A stretch of DNA of 64,000 nucleotides from Pelagibacterium sp. 26DY04 (GTDB taxonomy: Bacteria > Pseudomonadota > Alphaproteobacteria > Rhizobiales > Devosiaceae), in the NCBI RefSeq assembly GCF_031202305.1, contig NZ_CP101731.1:992001-1056000 (forward strand), given 5' to 3'. The notes under the pieces are model-generated. The model was not told the origin of the DNA. It saw only the letters and a list, made by a program, of their open reading frames with translations, and did not search any database. Position numbers and translations under genes: made by a program. Within the stretch, counting starts at the first letter, position 1; each line of letters begins with the position of its first letter. Below, in pieces: positions 41,604 to 51,375 of the stretch.

Positions 41604-43481
41604 TCAGCGCGGCGGCGCGGCCCTCTCCGTGGAAGGCTGAAACACGATGGCGTCGGGACCGACGAAAGCGATCTCGACATCGGGCGAGGCGAGAAGCGCC
41701 TCCACCACATCGGAGAGATCGGAGTCGGGCAGCGGGTTCATCGCCTCGAAATAGGCGTTCTGGCTGCGCGTGAAAATGGCATAGGCCGGGCCGTCGTGAT
41801 CGTGCAGCCAGTCTGCCAGAAGTCCCGCCGGGTCCGAGCTGAGCGCGGCCGCAATGGCTGGCAGTTCCTCGGGAAGCGGCACGTAGATCATGTTCTCGTA
41901 GTTCTGTAGCTGCCTCGGATAGGTACTCGCGCCTTCGATCAAGAGGGTATTGGGCTCGGAGGTCTCATAGAGCCATCGGGCGGCGGCAACCTCGCTGTCG
42001 GAAAACCGGTACTGAGCGTCCTTGCCATTGTTGGCGAGAATGAAGGCTGCAGATCCACCCATCAGCAGCAGTGCCAAGGCGAGAGCCTTGAATGGCTGCA
42101 ACCGGCTTTTGGGCGCGGGAAAAACGAGTGCAGCGGCGAAAAAACTCAGGAACGGCAGGGCGAAGAAATAGACGCGAAACAGAACCTCCCCGCCATATGA
42201 CGTAGCGATGGCCAGCGGCAATGGCGCCAGGGCCAGCATCGCGGCAATCCCGTCCCGATACCCGCGATGAAAGCGGATGACGCAACCGGCGATCGCCGCA
42301 AGGCCGATGGTGGCGACGATGGCCCGGCCGGCCAGTGATACCAGGCGTTGGCTTTCACTGACACTGTTCCAATCGATCACGGCGCCGAACGTGTCCTCGC
42401 CGACCGCTCCGAACTCGGCGACAAGCATGGAGAGCATTTGCCCCATGAACGGATCGGCCACGAAAACCAGCCACAGGACCTCGGCGGCAATTGCAAACAG
42501 GGCAAACCCGATAGCAAGGCGACCGAGCAGGAAAAGCCCTGACAACATCGCGATCAAAAGGATTGGCGTGAGCTGATGGCTGGCGACGATGGCAACGATC
42601 AGCGAGAGCACCACCCCGATGGCCGTCGCTTTCATGGCCGGGGAAAGCGCTCGGGGCAGCACCGGCATGCGGCGCGTTGCCCAAAGCCTCAGCCTCCACA
42701 TATCAAAATGCAAGGCCGGCGCGTGAGGCGAGGGCCTGGGAGGAATGGCGGCAAGGGGGCCCAGACACAGCGCCAGGGCGATGAGCAGCAGCAGAAACGC
42801 CGTGCCTTGAGGGGAAAAATAATCCTGCCCGACCCAATTGCCGACCACGAAAATGGCCGTTGCCGTCCAGACAAGGCGGAGATCGGTTGACAGGCACCGA
42901 AAGATGTAAGGCAGGACCAAAGCGTAGAGCAGATTGAGGCCCAGCGGGAAGAAGCGGCCGATCTGCGACATGGCGATCGGATCGAGCCCGAACAGCTTTC
43001 CGAGCCCGGCAAAAACGAGAAAAAATCCCGGCCAATTGTGATAGGCGGCAAGATAGCGCGACCACGGATCGATCGAGCCGGTGCGCTGGATGTATTCGAT
43101 GACGCCCAGATGCTTCCATGCCCAAGGGTAGCGCAAATTGTCGTAAACCAGCGCCGGCGTTCCGTGCAGCAGAACGACAAGCATCAGGATCAGGGCCAGC
43201 GGCGTGAGGCGCCGGCCGGGTTTTTCCCCCAGCGCGATCACGAACCCGCCCGCGATCAATCCCACCGATAGGGCCATGGTCCAGGACAGGGCGGTTATCA
43301 GCCCAAGCCCGCCGATCTCGTCCACCGAAATCTCCGGCAGGCCGATTGCCCACAGAACCATCGCCGCCAGCAGGCATGCCCAAGGCAGCAAGGTTCCGGC
43401 CAATGCGGCCCCGTCGTTGAACCCGAAGGTTTGCCGTGCGCCTGAAAATGGCAGGGAGGGGCCGTGAGAAGCGCTGCTCAT
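41604..43481 (-). CDS. Polytopic membrane protein of the polysaccharide cluster
   Basis: A 625-residue protein with about a dozen membrane segments (LLPWACLLAAMVLWAIG, ALSVGLIAGGFVIALG, LALILMLVVLLHGTP, VYFFALPFLSFFAAALVFP and others). A soluble C-terminal part follows from about residue 480. A periplasmic loop with RTGSIDPWSRYLAAYHNWPGF resembles GT39/O-antigen ligase-like proteins. Its place beside a flippase suggests a polymerase, ligase or glycosyltransferase working outside the membrane. The family cannot be fixed by eye. The start at 43481 overlaps the flippase stop by ATGA. Confidence 0.72.
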   Translation of the reverse strand: MSSASHGPSLPFSGARQTFGFNDGAALAGTLLPWACLLAAMVLWAIGLPEISVDEIGGLGLITALSWTMALSVGLIAGGFVIALGEKPGRRLTPLALILMLVVLLHGTPALVYDNLRYPWAWKHLGVIEYIQRTGSIDPWSRYLAAYHNWPGFFLVFAGLGKLFGLDPIAMSQIGRFFPLGLNLLYALVLPYIFRCLSTDLRLVWTATAIFVVGNWVGQDYFSPQGTAFLLLLIALALCLGPLAAIPPRPSPHAPALHFDMWRLRLWATRRMPVLPRALSPAMKATAIGVVLSLIVAIVASHQLTPILLIAMLSGLFLLGRLAIGFALFAIAAEVLWLVFVADPFMGQMLSMLVAEFGAVGEDTFGAVIDWNSVSESQRLVSLAGRAIVATIGLAAIAGCVIRFHRGYRDGIAAMLALAPLPLAIATSYGGEVLFRVYFFALPFLSFFAAALVFPAPKSRLQPFKALALALLLMGGSAAFILANNGKDAQYRFSDSEVAAARWLYETSEPNTLLIEGASTYPRQLQNYENMIYVPLPEELPAIAAALSSDPAGLLADWLHDHDGPAYAIFTRSQNAYFEAMNPLPDSDLSDVVEALLASPDVEIAFVGPDAIVFQPSTERAAPPR

Positions 43482-45715
43482 CGTGCCTCCAGGTATCGCT
43501 TGACCTGCTGGAGGGGCCAATCGAGGTTGACCGCGCGCCAGGCATGGTTGGTTGCGTAGGCAGCGTCACAATCAAGGTTCCGCGCCAAATGATGGATCCA
43601 GGCCAGCAGCACCATCTCGCCCCTGAGGTCGTCCTGCTGCAGCCAGTGCCCGCCCGTCCCTCCGGCGGCAAGCCAGTCACGCTCACCGGCCGACCACGCG
43701 CCGCCGTTCAAAAGATCATGGACGACCGGCCCCAGCTCCTGATCGCGGACCATCATGCGCGTCGTGAGCGCCAGGTGGCAGATGTCGAGGCCCGCAGGGG
43801 CGTCCCGGCGCATATGCGACCAGCCCACAATCCTGCACACATGTGGCCGATCGGATGCGCCGGTTTCGAGCAGAAAGCTTTCGGGGACCAGATTGCAATG
43901 GGCGACACCCAGATGAAGCTGCCGGCTGGACCAGAATTCGAGCATATGGGCTTCGAGCGCTGCCAGCGCCATGTCGGCTCGAGTGCGATGCCGGCGCTCC
44001 AGACGCCGGATCGTTGCCAGCGGGCGGCGGATCCAGGAGTCCGTCCAGGCCACCGAAACGCTCTCCAGCGAGGCCGTCGCTGCATGAATCCGCCCGATAG
44101 CCCGCGCCGCCGTCGCCAGGCCGGGAGACGGATCGTCCTGTTCGAGCAGATCCGCCAGAGTCAACCGTTCCGTCCCGGCATGCCAACCGGATCCCGGCGC
44201 AGGCGGAAGCAGGTGCTTCAGCCGCGAGAGGCGAGGATCGGAATGAAGCAGGCCGAGATTTTCCTTTTCACCATCGAGCGCCGCGCTTGCCCTACCCTCG
44301 ATAGCGGTCACCCTGTTCGGCGTGCCGATCATGCCGCGAACGATCCGACCCAACCCGCCCGAGAGGACGACCGCCACGTTGAGCGCCCGGTTCAACCCGA
44401 ATTTCGAGATGATGCCGACAAGGATAACGAGAACCGATGCCGTCTGGGCCAGAAGCCAGGCCATTGCCATGCCGGCTCCGCCCATTTCCGGCACCAGGAA
44501 AAGCCCGAGCGAAAGGGCAAGCACAAGGTTCAGCCACTGCACGCCCAGCATCGCGGGCAGCCAATCCTTGGCGCGCGCCACGGCAAGGAAGATCGTCTCC
44601 AACGTCCAGGGAATGCACGAGAGCGCCAGAAGCTGAAGGATGACGGTCCCTTGGCCCTGGTATCCGGGCCCGAAAAGCGACATCAGGCCCGGCGCCAGTA
44701 GAGCGATGGCGACCGAAACGACCGTTATCGGGAGCACCGCCTGGGCGATGGCTTGTCCGGCCAGCGATGCGATCCGTTCGCCTGCGACCACGCTCTCGGC
44801 CAGCAGCGATATGCCCATCGAGTGCCCCATCATGTAGATCGAATATGCGATCAACCAGCCGATATAATACTGTGCGGTGGTTTCCGGTCCGGCGTGGTCG
44901 AGGACGATCAGCGGCGCCGCGGCGATGGCGATGGTGGGGGCAAGGCCGGCGAGATAGTCGACGCTATAGAAGCGCGCCATCGCCCCGAGCGTGGGCAGCG
45001 GCCTTCCCTTGGCCGCTCGTTTGGGCAGCAGCTTTGCAAAGACCAGATAGCTCCCCACGACGACCGCCGGGATGACGGGAATGATCCAGGCGGTAAGAAG
45101 GCCCAGGCCATTTGCGGCAAACAGCGATGCGCCGGCCAGCGCGCCGATCTTGAGAGCAGACGAACTGATGGAAAAGACCGGAACCCAATGCGCGGCCCGC
45201 AACGCGCTCAAGGTGCTTTCGAGCAGTGAATAAACAGCCCATGCGGCAACGATCACGGCAAAGAACACCGAGAGCGCCCAGGACGCTGAAAGAAGTGCGA
45301 GCTCCTCGATGAACCAGCCGGCAGTCCGGGCAAATATCAAGCCCGCCAGAGCCCCCGGAATGGCACCGATGGCCAGGGCTCCGAGCACCAGGCGCTCGGA
45401 ACCCGGTCCGGTGCCGGGTAGAAAGCGCTGCAGGACATTGTTGAGGCTCAGCCGCGTGATGACGGAGATAGTCATGGCGGTATTGATCAGCACGCTGCCG
45501 ATACCGACCGCTGCCTGGTCGAGCAGGCGTCCGGCAAGCAGCCAGAACAAAAGGCCAAGCGCCGAGGTCACCACGATGCTCGTCATCAGGGCATAGGCAT
45601 TGCGGGCCAGGGACGAAGCCATGACCGCGTCAAACATGTGGAAAAGGCGCTCGGATATGGCAGTCAGCAGCGCTCTCTCGCCGGTTTCGCGCTGAATGCC
45701 GGGCCGGGGCATCAT
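43478..45715 (-). CDS. Polysaccharide flippase fused to a degenerate APH-like kinase domain
   Basis: A 745-residue fusion. Residues about 30-490 form a MOP/Wzx-type flippase with about a dozen to fourteen helices (YALMTSIVVTSALGLLFWLL, GWLIAYSIYMMGHSMGISLL). Residues about 545-745 resemble the C-terminal lobe of aminoglycoside phosphotransferase-like kinases. The expected HGDxxxxN loop reads HCNLVPES (606-613), so Asp is Asn608 and Asn is Ser613. The expected IDW motif reads VGW, so the metal Asp is Gly631. All three catalytic residues appear lost, which points to a pseudokinase. The ATG overlaps the GH16 stop (ATGA, 45712-45715), and the 3' end is coupled to the membrane protein gene. Confidence 0.82.
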   Translation of the reverse strand: MMPRPGIQRETGERALLTAISERLFHMFDAVMASSLARNAYALMTSIVVTSALGLLFWLLAGRLLDQAAVGIGSVLINTAMTISVITRLSLNNVLQRFLPGTGPGSERLVLGALAIGAIPGALAGLIFARTAGWFIEELALLSASWALSVFFAVIVAAWAVYSLLESTLSALRAAHWVPVFSISSSALKIGALAGASLFAANGLGLLTAWIIPVIPAVVVGSYLVFAKLLPKRAAKGRPLPTLGAMARFYSVDYLAGLAPTIAIAAAPLIVLDHAGPETTAQYYIGWLIAYSIYMMGHSMGISLLAESVVAGERIASLAGQAIAQAVLPITVVSVAIALLAPGLMSLFGPGYQGQGTVILQLLALSCIPWTLETIFLAVARAKDWLPAMLGVQWLNLVLALSLGLFLVPEMGGAGMAMAWLLAQTASVLVILVGIISKFGLNRALNVAVVLSGGLGRIVRGMIGTPNRVTAIEGRASAALDGEKENLGLLHSDPRLSRLKHLLPPAPGSGWHAGTERLTLADLLEQDDPSPGLATAARAIGRIHAATASLESVSVAWTDSWIRRPLATIRRLERRHRTRADMALAALEAHMLEFWSSRQLHLGVAHCNLVPESFLLETGASDRPHVCRIVGWSHMRRDAPAGLDICHLALTTRMMVRDQELGPVVHDLLNGGAWSAGERDWLAAGGTGGHWLQQDDLRGEMVLLAWIHHLARNLDCDAAYATNHAWRAVNLDWPLQQVKRYLEAR

Positions 45716-46644
45716 TGCCCCCTTTGCCAAATTCGGACGTAGTCGATCAGGAACCGAGCGGGAAAGCGAGTGGTTTCGTCGGGCGCGCCGGGCCAGGTGC
45801 CCCCGACGGCCAGGTTGACGAGCAGATACATTGGTTCCCTTGGAATGACGGACGCGTCGGTGAACCGCCAGAGTTCGACCCCGTCGAGATACCAGACGAT
45901 CGCGTCCGCAGACCATTCAAGCCCATAGACGTGGTAGCCTTGCGACAGATCGCTCACCGTGCGGGATCGGTTGACGCTGCGTCTCTCCCCGCTGCCGTCC
46001 TGATAGTGAAGGTGCATTTCGACCACGTTGGGACGGTGCCCCAGCACCTCCATGATGTCGATTTCTGGCAGCGAGCGATGCGTGGAAGGCAAAAGCCATA
46101 TGGCCGGCCATAGGCCCTGTCCGGCCGGAATGTGCGCGCGCACCTCGACATAGCCGTAGGTGAATGAGAACCGATCCGGGCCGGGGCGCTCCTCGTAATA
46201 GCGGCCCGTCGTAATAATTCCCGAAGTATAATCAAATATACGATCATCGATCCCGCGCACCGATTGTTCGCGGGCCGTCAACTCCAGTGCGCCGTTGCGC
46301 CCTGCAATGTTGGCGGCTGTGTACCACTGGTGGTTCTGGTTACCCAGATTGGTGCAGCCGCCATCCTCCCACCAATAGCAATGGGTCCATTTTGAGCCGT
46401 CTAGCCGGCCCGTGCCGAACTCATCGGAGAACACCCGGACCCATCCGGTCCCGCCGCTGATCGGCCCGGCCAGGGGGCTTCCAGACGCCGATGGCGGACT
46501 TTGCGCCGGGACGTTGGCCGCCGTTACGGGCGCTTGCGCCGCAGGCGTCCCCGTTCGCATGACCGTTGCCAGCGGCGTGCACGAACTTGCGATAAACAAA
46601 AAGCTCAGCAGCAAAACGCCCGTAAAAAGGGGAAAGTTTTGCAT
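45712..46644 (-). CDS. GH16-family glycoside hydrolase, lipoprotein
   Basis: A 310-residue secreted enzyme. The N-terminus FPLFTGVLLLSFLFIASSC is a lipoprotein signal with the lipobox cysteine after IASS, so it is anchored to a membrane. The GH16 catalytic motif ExDxxE is LPEIDIMEVLGH (nucleophile and acid/base Glu). WPAIWLLPS and HVYGLEWSADAIVWYLDGV are further hallmarks. GH16 enzymes cleave beta-1,3 or beta-1,4 glucans and galactans, so it may trim the polysaccharide made here. The ATG at 46644 has a GAGGGG site (46655-46660). It heads the leftward operon. Confidence 0.9.
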   Translation of the reverse strand: MQNFPLFTGVLLLSFLFIASSCTPLATVMRTGTPAAQAPVTAANVPAQSPPSASGSPLAGPISGGTGWVRVFSDEFGTGRLDGSKWTHCYWWEDGGCTNLGNQNHQWYTAANIAGRNGALELTAREQSVRGIDDRIFDYTSGIITTGRYYEERPGPDRFSFTYGYVEVRAHIPAGQGLWPAIWLLPSTHRSLPEIDIMEVLGHRPNVVEMHLHYQDGSGERRSVNRSRTVSDLSQGYHVYGLEWSADAIVWYLDGVELWRFTDASVIPREPMYLLVNLAVGGTWPGAPDETTRFPARFLIDYVRIWQRGQ

Positions 46645-46855
46645 TTCAACTTCGCCCCTCAAGCAAGCATGATTACCGGACGTGTTTTATGTTTAATAAG
46701 GAGTAAACCATATTCAATCGGGGAAAGAAACAGACTCCGGCGCTCACTAAATCCAAAGATTGAGTGCGCCAGCGAGAATGCGAGTCTGCATCTGATGAGG
46801 AACGTTAGCCAAGGTCGAGGCATTGGGAGTGAACACCCATCTCCCGAGGCCTCAC

Positions 46856-47371
46856 ATGACTCTTACCCTCACCGTGAACGGACAGGACCGCGCGCTCGAT
46901 CTTGATCCGCGCACCAGCCTTCTAGACGCCCTTCGCGACCATCTCGACCTTACCGGCACCAAGAAGGGTTGCGACCACGGCCAATGCGGCGCCTGCACCA
47001 TCCTGGTCAATGGCCGCCGCATCAATTCCTGCCTCACGCTGGCGGTGATGCATGAGGGCGACGACATCACCACCATCGAGGGATTGGGCACGCCCGAGGC
47101 GATGTCGCCGCTCCAGGCCGCCTTTGTCACCCATGACGGCTATCAGTGCGGCTATTGCACGCCGGGCCAGATCTGCTCGGCCACCGCCATGCTCGGGGAG
47201 ATCGAAGCGGGCTGGCCCAGCCATGTCAGCGAGGACCTGCTGGCCGATCCCGAGCTGACCGAAGCGGAGATTTCCGAGCGCATGAGCGGCAATATCTGCC
47301 GCTGCTCGGCCTATCCCAACATCGTCGATGCCATTCGCCAAGTGGGAGGCAGCCGCGATGATGCCGTTTGA
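46856..47371 (+). CDS. paoA: Molybdenum oxidoreductase [2Fe-2S] subunit (PaoA-like)
   Basis: A 171-residue subunit with two 2Fe-2S clusters. The plant-type cluster uses [11 protein letters not shown] plus a later Cys in INSCLTLAV. The second uses QCGYCTPGQ and [11 protein letters not shown]. It passes electrons from the molybdenum centre to FAD. No Tat signal is visible at the N-terminus ([16 protein letters not shown]), so it should act in the cytoplasm unless an upstream start is used. It is followed by the FAD subunit gene with an 11 to 14-bp overlap. Confidence 0.92.
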   Translation: MTLTLTVNGQDRALDLDPRTSLLDALRDHLDLTGTKKGCDHGQCGACTILVNGRRINSCLTLAVMHEGDDITTIEGLGTPEAMSPLQAAFVTHDGYQCGYCTPGQICSATAMLGEIEAGWPSHVSEDLLADPELTEAEISERMSGNICRCSAYPNIVDAIRQVGGSRDDAV

Positions 47372-48344
47372 TTACCAGCGCGCCGAAAGCATCGGCGCCG
47401 CCGCCGGCCTGGCCCGAGATGCCCGCAACGCCCGCTTCATCGCCGGCGGCACCAATCTTCTCGATTTGATGAAGCTGGAGATCGAAACGCCCCAAATGCT
47501 GATCGACATCTCCCGTCTGCCCCTCGACACCATCGAGGAGGCCGACGATGGACGGTTGCGCATCGGCGCGCTGGTCACCAATGCGGATCTGGCCGCCGAC
47601 CACCGCGTGCGCCGCGATTATCCCGTGCTCTCTCGCGCGCTCCTGGCCGGTGCCTCGGGCCAATTGCGCAACAAGGCGACGACGGCTGGCAATCTGCTGC
47701 AGCGCACCCGCTGCTATTATTTCTACAACCCCGCCATGCCCTGCAACAAGCGCGAGCCGGGTTCCGGTTGCGGCGCGCTGGAAGGACACAACCGCATCCA
47801 CGCCATCCTGGGCGCAAGCGAACACTGCATCGCCACCCACCCCTCCGACATGGCCGTCGCCATGATGGCGCTTGAAGCGGAGGTCGAAATCCTCGGCGGC
47901 GGCACGCAAAGAACGATCGCGCTCGAACAATTCTATCGTCTCCCCGGCAATACCCCGCATATCGAAACCGTGCTCGAGCCGGGCGACCTCATCACCGCCG
48001 TCGTGCTCCCGGCGCCCATTCCCGGCCGGCACAGCTACCGCAAGGTGCGCGACCGCGCCTCCTACGCCTTCGCGCTGACCTCGATTGCCGCCATCGTCGA
48101 TTTCGATGGCACGACGATCCGTGACATACGGCTGGCCTTTGGCGGTTTGGCGCCGATGCCCTGGCGCGACCGCGATATCGAAGACCTGCTGCGCGGCAAA
48201 GCGCCCTCCGATGCGCTATGGGACCAAGCCGCCGATACCCTGCTCGCCGACGCCCGAGGTTACGGCGAGAACGACTTCAAGCTCGCTCTGGCGCGACGGA
48301 CGCTCGCCGCCGTTCTCGACCAGGCCTGTAGCGGAGGGCGCTGA
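47361..48344 (+). CDS. paoB: Molybdenum oxidoreductase FAD subunit (PaoB-like)
   Basis: A 327-residue FAD-binding domain protein of the xanthine dehydrogenase family. FAD contacts lie in [13 protein letters not shown] and [14 protein letters not shown] cysteine-rich insert ([21 protein letters not shown]) is the mark of the 4Fe-4S-containing PaoB/YagS branch. The start overlaps the paoA stop; ATG 47358 or 47361 are equally possible. The stop is 1 bp before the start of the molybdenum subunit, so the three subunits are co-translated. Confidence 0.9.
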   Translation: MPFDYQRAESIGAAAGLARDARNARFIAGGTNLLDLMKLEIETPQMLIDISRLPLDTIEEADDGRLRIGALVTNADLAADHRVRRDYPVLSRALLAGASGQLRNKATTAGNLLQRTRCYYFYNPAMPCNKREPGSGCGALEGHNRIHAILGASEHCIATHPSDMAVAMMALEAEVEILGGGTQRTIALEQFYRLPGNTPHIETVLEPGDLITAVVLPAPIPGRHSYRKVRDRASYAFALTSIAAIVDFDGTTIRDIRLAFGGLAPMPWRDRDIEDLLRGKAPSDALWDQAADTLLADARGYGENDFKLALARRTLAAVLDQACSGGR

Positions 48345-48345
48345 G

Positions 48346-50574
48346 ATGGAAATGACGCACAAAATGGATGCGCCGGTCGCCGATAGCCTTCTCGACAAGA
48401 CCGGCCGGAACATCATCTCAAGCCCGATCGACCGGATCGAAGGCCCGCTCAAGGTCACCGGCACGGCACGTTATACCGCCGAGTTCAAGTTCGACGGCAT
48501 GCTCCATGGCGTGCTGGTGAGCGCGTCGATCGGCAAGGGTACTGTGACCGCGATCGATACGGCCGCCGCCGAACAGCTCCCGGGCGTGGTCAAGGTGATC
48601 GTCGATTTCGAGACGTTTCTGCGCAACCCGGCCCAGGGTCTGGCCACCGAAGCGCCCGCCCAGGGCGTGCGAGAGATCAGCCATTTCGGCCAGCCCATCG
48701 CGTTGGTCGTGGCCGAAAGCTTCGAGGCGGCCCGCCACGGCGCACTGGCCATCGATGTCCAGTACGCGACAGTGCCGGGACGTTTCGATTTCGCCGCCCG
48801 GCGCGATACCGGCGAACTCAAGGAAGGGACCGACCAGAGCCAGGGCGATATCGAAGCCGCGATGGAGGCCGCCCCCGCCAGGATCGACGGCATCTGGACC
48901 ACGCCGTCCCAGAATGCGTCCGCCATGGAGCCGCACGCCAGCACCGCGTTCTGGGAGGGAGATAACCTCACCCTCTATGGTTCCTACCAGATGCTGGCCA
49001 GCGACCGCGAGCAGCTTGCCGATGCGCTGGGGCTCGATCCCGAAAAGGTGCGGATCATCGCCCATTACATCGGCGGCGGGTTCGGCTCCAAGCTCGGCAT
49101 CAGTGCCGAAAGCGTCGCCGCGGCGCTCGCTGCCCGGCAGCTCGGCCGCCCGGTGCGGGTGGTGATGACCCGCCAGCAGGTCTATGACGCCACGGTCCGC
49201 CGCTCCAACACCGAACAACGCGTACGCCTGGCCGCCGACCGGAATGGGAAGCTGACGGCTGTAGGCCACGAAACCTGGACAGCCAATCTCGATGGCGAGA
49301 ATTTCTCCGAGCCCGCCAGCGCTTCCACGCAATTCCTCTATGGCGGCGAGGCGAGACGGTTCGGCAATTACATCGTGCGCATGGACCAGGTGCTTTCCGC
49401 CTCCATGCGGGCGCCCGGTGAAGCCGCCGGAATGCTGGCCCTCGAATGCGCCATGGACGAATTGGCCGAAAAGCTTGGGCTCGACCCGGTCGACTTGCGC
49501 AAGCGCAATATCCCCGATCGCCACCCGGTCAACGACATTCCCTATTCCAGCCGCTCGCTTGCCGAATGCCTCGATATCGGCGCCGCCGAATTCGGCTGGT
49601 CGGCCCGCAATCCCCAGCCGGCGAGCCGGCGCGAGGGCGAATGGTGGATCGGCATGGGCATGGCCGCCGCCGCTCGCTCCAACATATTGCGCAAATCGAG
49701 CGCCCGCGTGACCCTGAGGCCCGAGGGCAGGGCGGTGGTGGAAACCGACATGACCGATATCGGAACGGGGTCCTACACCATCCTCGCCCAGATTGCCGCC
49801 GAACTTCTGGGCCTGGACGTCGACAAGGTCGACGTCCATCTGGGCGACACAGCCCTTCCGCCCGCCCCCGGTTCAGGCGGCAGCGTCGGCGCCGCAAGTT
49901 CGGGCTCTGCGGTCTATCTCGCCTGCGAAAAACTGCGCCAGACCATCGCCGGAAAGCTCGGCTGCACGCCCGAGAGCCTGGTGCTCTCGGACGGCATGGC
50001 GCGTTCGGGCAACGTCTCCCATCCCTTGGGCGAATTGGCCGCAACTCCGCTCGAGGCCATGGGGATCATCGAGCCGGGAGAAACCGGCAAGGCGTTCGTC
50101 CAGGCCGCGTTTGGTGCCCATTTCACCGAGGTCGCCGTCAATGGCTATACCGGCGAAACCCGTGTGCGGCGCATGGAGTCGACCTTCGCGGCTGGCCGCA
50201 TCCTCAACGAAAAAACCGCCACCTCCCAATGTATCGGCGGCATGGTGTTCGGCATCGGGGCGGCGCTCACCGAAGAGCTCATGTATGACAAGCGCTTCGG
50301 CCAGATCGCCAATCGCGATCTCGCCGAATACCATGTTCCGGTCAACGCCGACGTGCCCCAGCTCAAGGTCAGGTTTCTTGAAGAGCGCGACTATGCAGCC
50401 AATCCGCTGCTCGCCAAGGGCATCGGAGAATTGGGGATTTCGGGCGCCGGCGCGGCGATCTCCAACGCGATCTACAACGCCGTCCGCATCCGCGTCCGGG
50501 ACTATCCCATCACCCTCGATAAGCTGATCGACAAGCTCCCCGATCCGCAAGGCGAGGGCACGCGCCCGCGTTAA
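48346..50574 (+). CDS. paoC: Molybdenum oxidoreductase catalytic subunit (PaoC-like)
   Basis: A 742-residue molybdopterin-binding subunit. It starts with a RIEGPLKVTGTARYTAEF-type domain and continues through IAHYIGGGFGSKLG and ASMRAPGEAAGM, which carry the cofactor and substrate site. The catalytic Glu lies in AKGIGELGISGAG near the C-terminus. The family oxidises aldehydes, including aromatic aldehydes, to acids with water as the oxygen source. Vanillin-type aldehydes would suit the catabolic genes nearby, but that is a guess. The maturation factor PaoD/XdhC is not in the window. Confidence 0.92.
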   Translation: MEMTHKMDAPVADSLLDKTGRNIISSPIDRIEGPLKVTGTARYTAEFKFDGMLHGVLVSASIGKGTVTAIDTAAAEQLPGVVKVIVDFETFLRNPAQGLATEAPAQGVREISHFGQPIALVVAESFEAARHGALAIDVQYATVPGRFDFAARRDTGELKEGTDQSQGDIEAAMEAAPARIDGIWTTPSQNASAMEPHASTAFWEGDNLTLYGSYQMLASDREQLADALGLDPEKVRIIAHYIGGGFGSKLGISAESVAAALAARQLGRPVRVVMTRQQVYDATVRRSNTEQRVRLAADRNGKLTAVGHETWTANLDGENFSEPASASTQFLYGGEARRFGNYIVRMDQVLSASMRAPGEAAGMLALECAMDELAEKLGLDPVDLRKRNIPDRHPVNDIPYSSRSLAECLDIGAAEFGWSARNPQPASRREGEWWIGMGMAAAARSNILRKSSARVTLRPEGRAVVETDMTDIGTGSYTILAQIAAELLGLDVDKVDVHLGDTALPPAPGSGGSVGAASSGSAVYLACEKLRQTIAGKLGCTPESLVLSDGMARSGNVSHPLGELAATPLEAMGIIEPGETGKAFVQAAFGAHFTEVAVNGYTGETRVRRMESTFAAGRILNEKTATSQCIGGMVFGIGAALTEELMYDKRFGQIANRDLAEYHVPVNADVPQLKVRFLEERDYAANPLLAKGIGELGISGAGAAISNAIYNAVRIRVRDYPITLDKLIDKLPDPQGEGTRPR

Positions 50575-50659
50575 CACAAGAGCACCATGCCCGAGCCGGG
50601 GAACGTTCGCCGCTCTGCTCCGGTTGACGGGAAAGCCACCTCAAGCGCAGGAGCCTCCC

Positions 50660-51304
50660 ATGAGACGCGATGTCGTGCCCGGTGCCCGATTTCCCGATTT
50701 CGTCCTCCCCGACCACACCAAGACGCCGCGCCGCCTTTCCGATCTGCAGGGCGACCAACTCATGGTCGTCATCCTCACCCGCGGCTCCTTCTGCCCCAAG
50801 GACCGCCAGCACATGCTCGAACTCGTGCGGTTCCACCCCCAGTTCGTGGTTGGCTATACCCAATTGGTCACCATCACGACCGACGATTGGCACACGACAA
50901 ACAACTACCGCCAGCAGACCGCCGCACCCTGGCCCTTCCTCTACGACCAGCAGCGGATCGTGCAGAAGGATCTCGACATCAAGGAATACACCGATACCTC
51001 CTATGACGTGATGATCCCCCACACCATCGTCCTGGGCCGCAACCTCGAGGTCTTCAAGATCTATAACGGCTACTACTACTGGGGCCGCCCCGCCATGGCC
51101 GAACTCCACGCCGACCTGCGCGAACTGGCCAAAAACACCTATGCCGATTGGGACATCACGCAACCCGAACTGCGGGAGAAATGGGAAAAGGGCGACAAGT
51201 CCGATTTCTACCCCTACGGGCCGACCTCGATTTCCATGGAAACCCTGATGCTCCAAATGGCCGGCGCCACCGACCAATACGCCGGCCCGGCCGAGGAAGA
51301 ATAA
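50660..51304 (+). CDS. Thioredoxin-fold peroxiredoxin-like protein
   Basis: A 214-residue AhpC/TSA-fold protein (RRDVVPGARFPDFVLPDHTK, QLMVVILTRGSFCPKDRQHM). The single cysteine after TRGSF sits where peroxiredoxins keep their peroxidatic Cys, although the usual TxxC spacing is altered. The rest (FLYDQQRIVQKDLDIKEYTD, TIVLGRNLEVFKIYNGYYYW) is typical of the redoxin fold. There is no signal peptide. ATG 50660 has GGAG ahead. It follows paoC after 85 bp on the same strand and could protect the molybdenum enzyme from peroxide. Confidence 0.75.
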   Translation: MRRDVVPGARFPDFVLPDHTKTPRRLSDLQGDQLMVVILTRGSFCPKDRQHMLELVRFHPQFVVGYTQLVTITTDDWHTTNNYRQQTAAPWPFLYDQQRIVQKDLDIKEYTDTSYDVMIPHTIVLGRNLEVFKIYNGYYYWGRPAMAELHADLRELAKNTYADWDITQPELREKWEKGDKSDFYPYGPTSISMETLMLQMAGATDQYAGPAEEE

Positions 51305-51375
51305 GGCAGGACAGAGGGGAAGCATAGCCCGCCCCATTGTCTCGATATTGTCATGTCCGCTCCGTATGGGGCGCC

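Noticed and set aside
48418..49839. A 473-residue open frame antisense to the molybdenum subunit
   Set aside because: Antisense shadow in GC-rich DNA; no motif and no start context.
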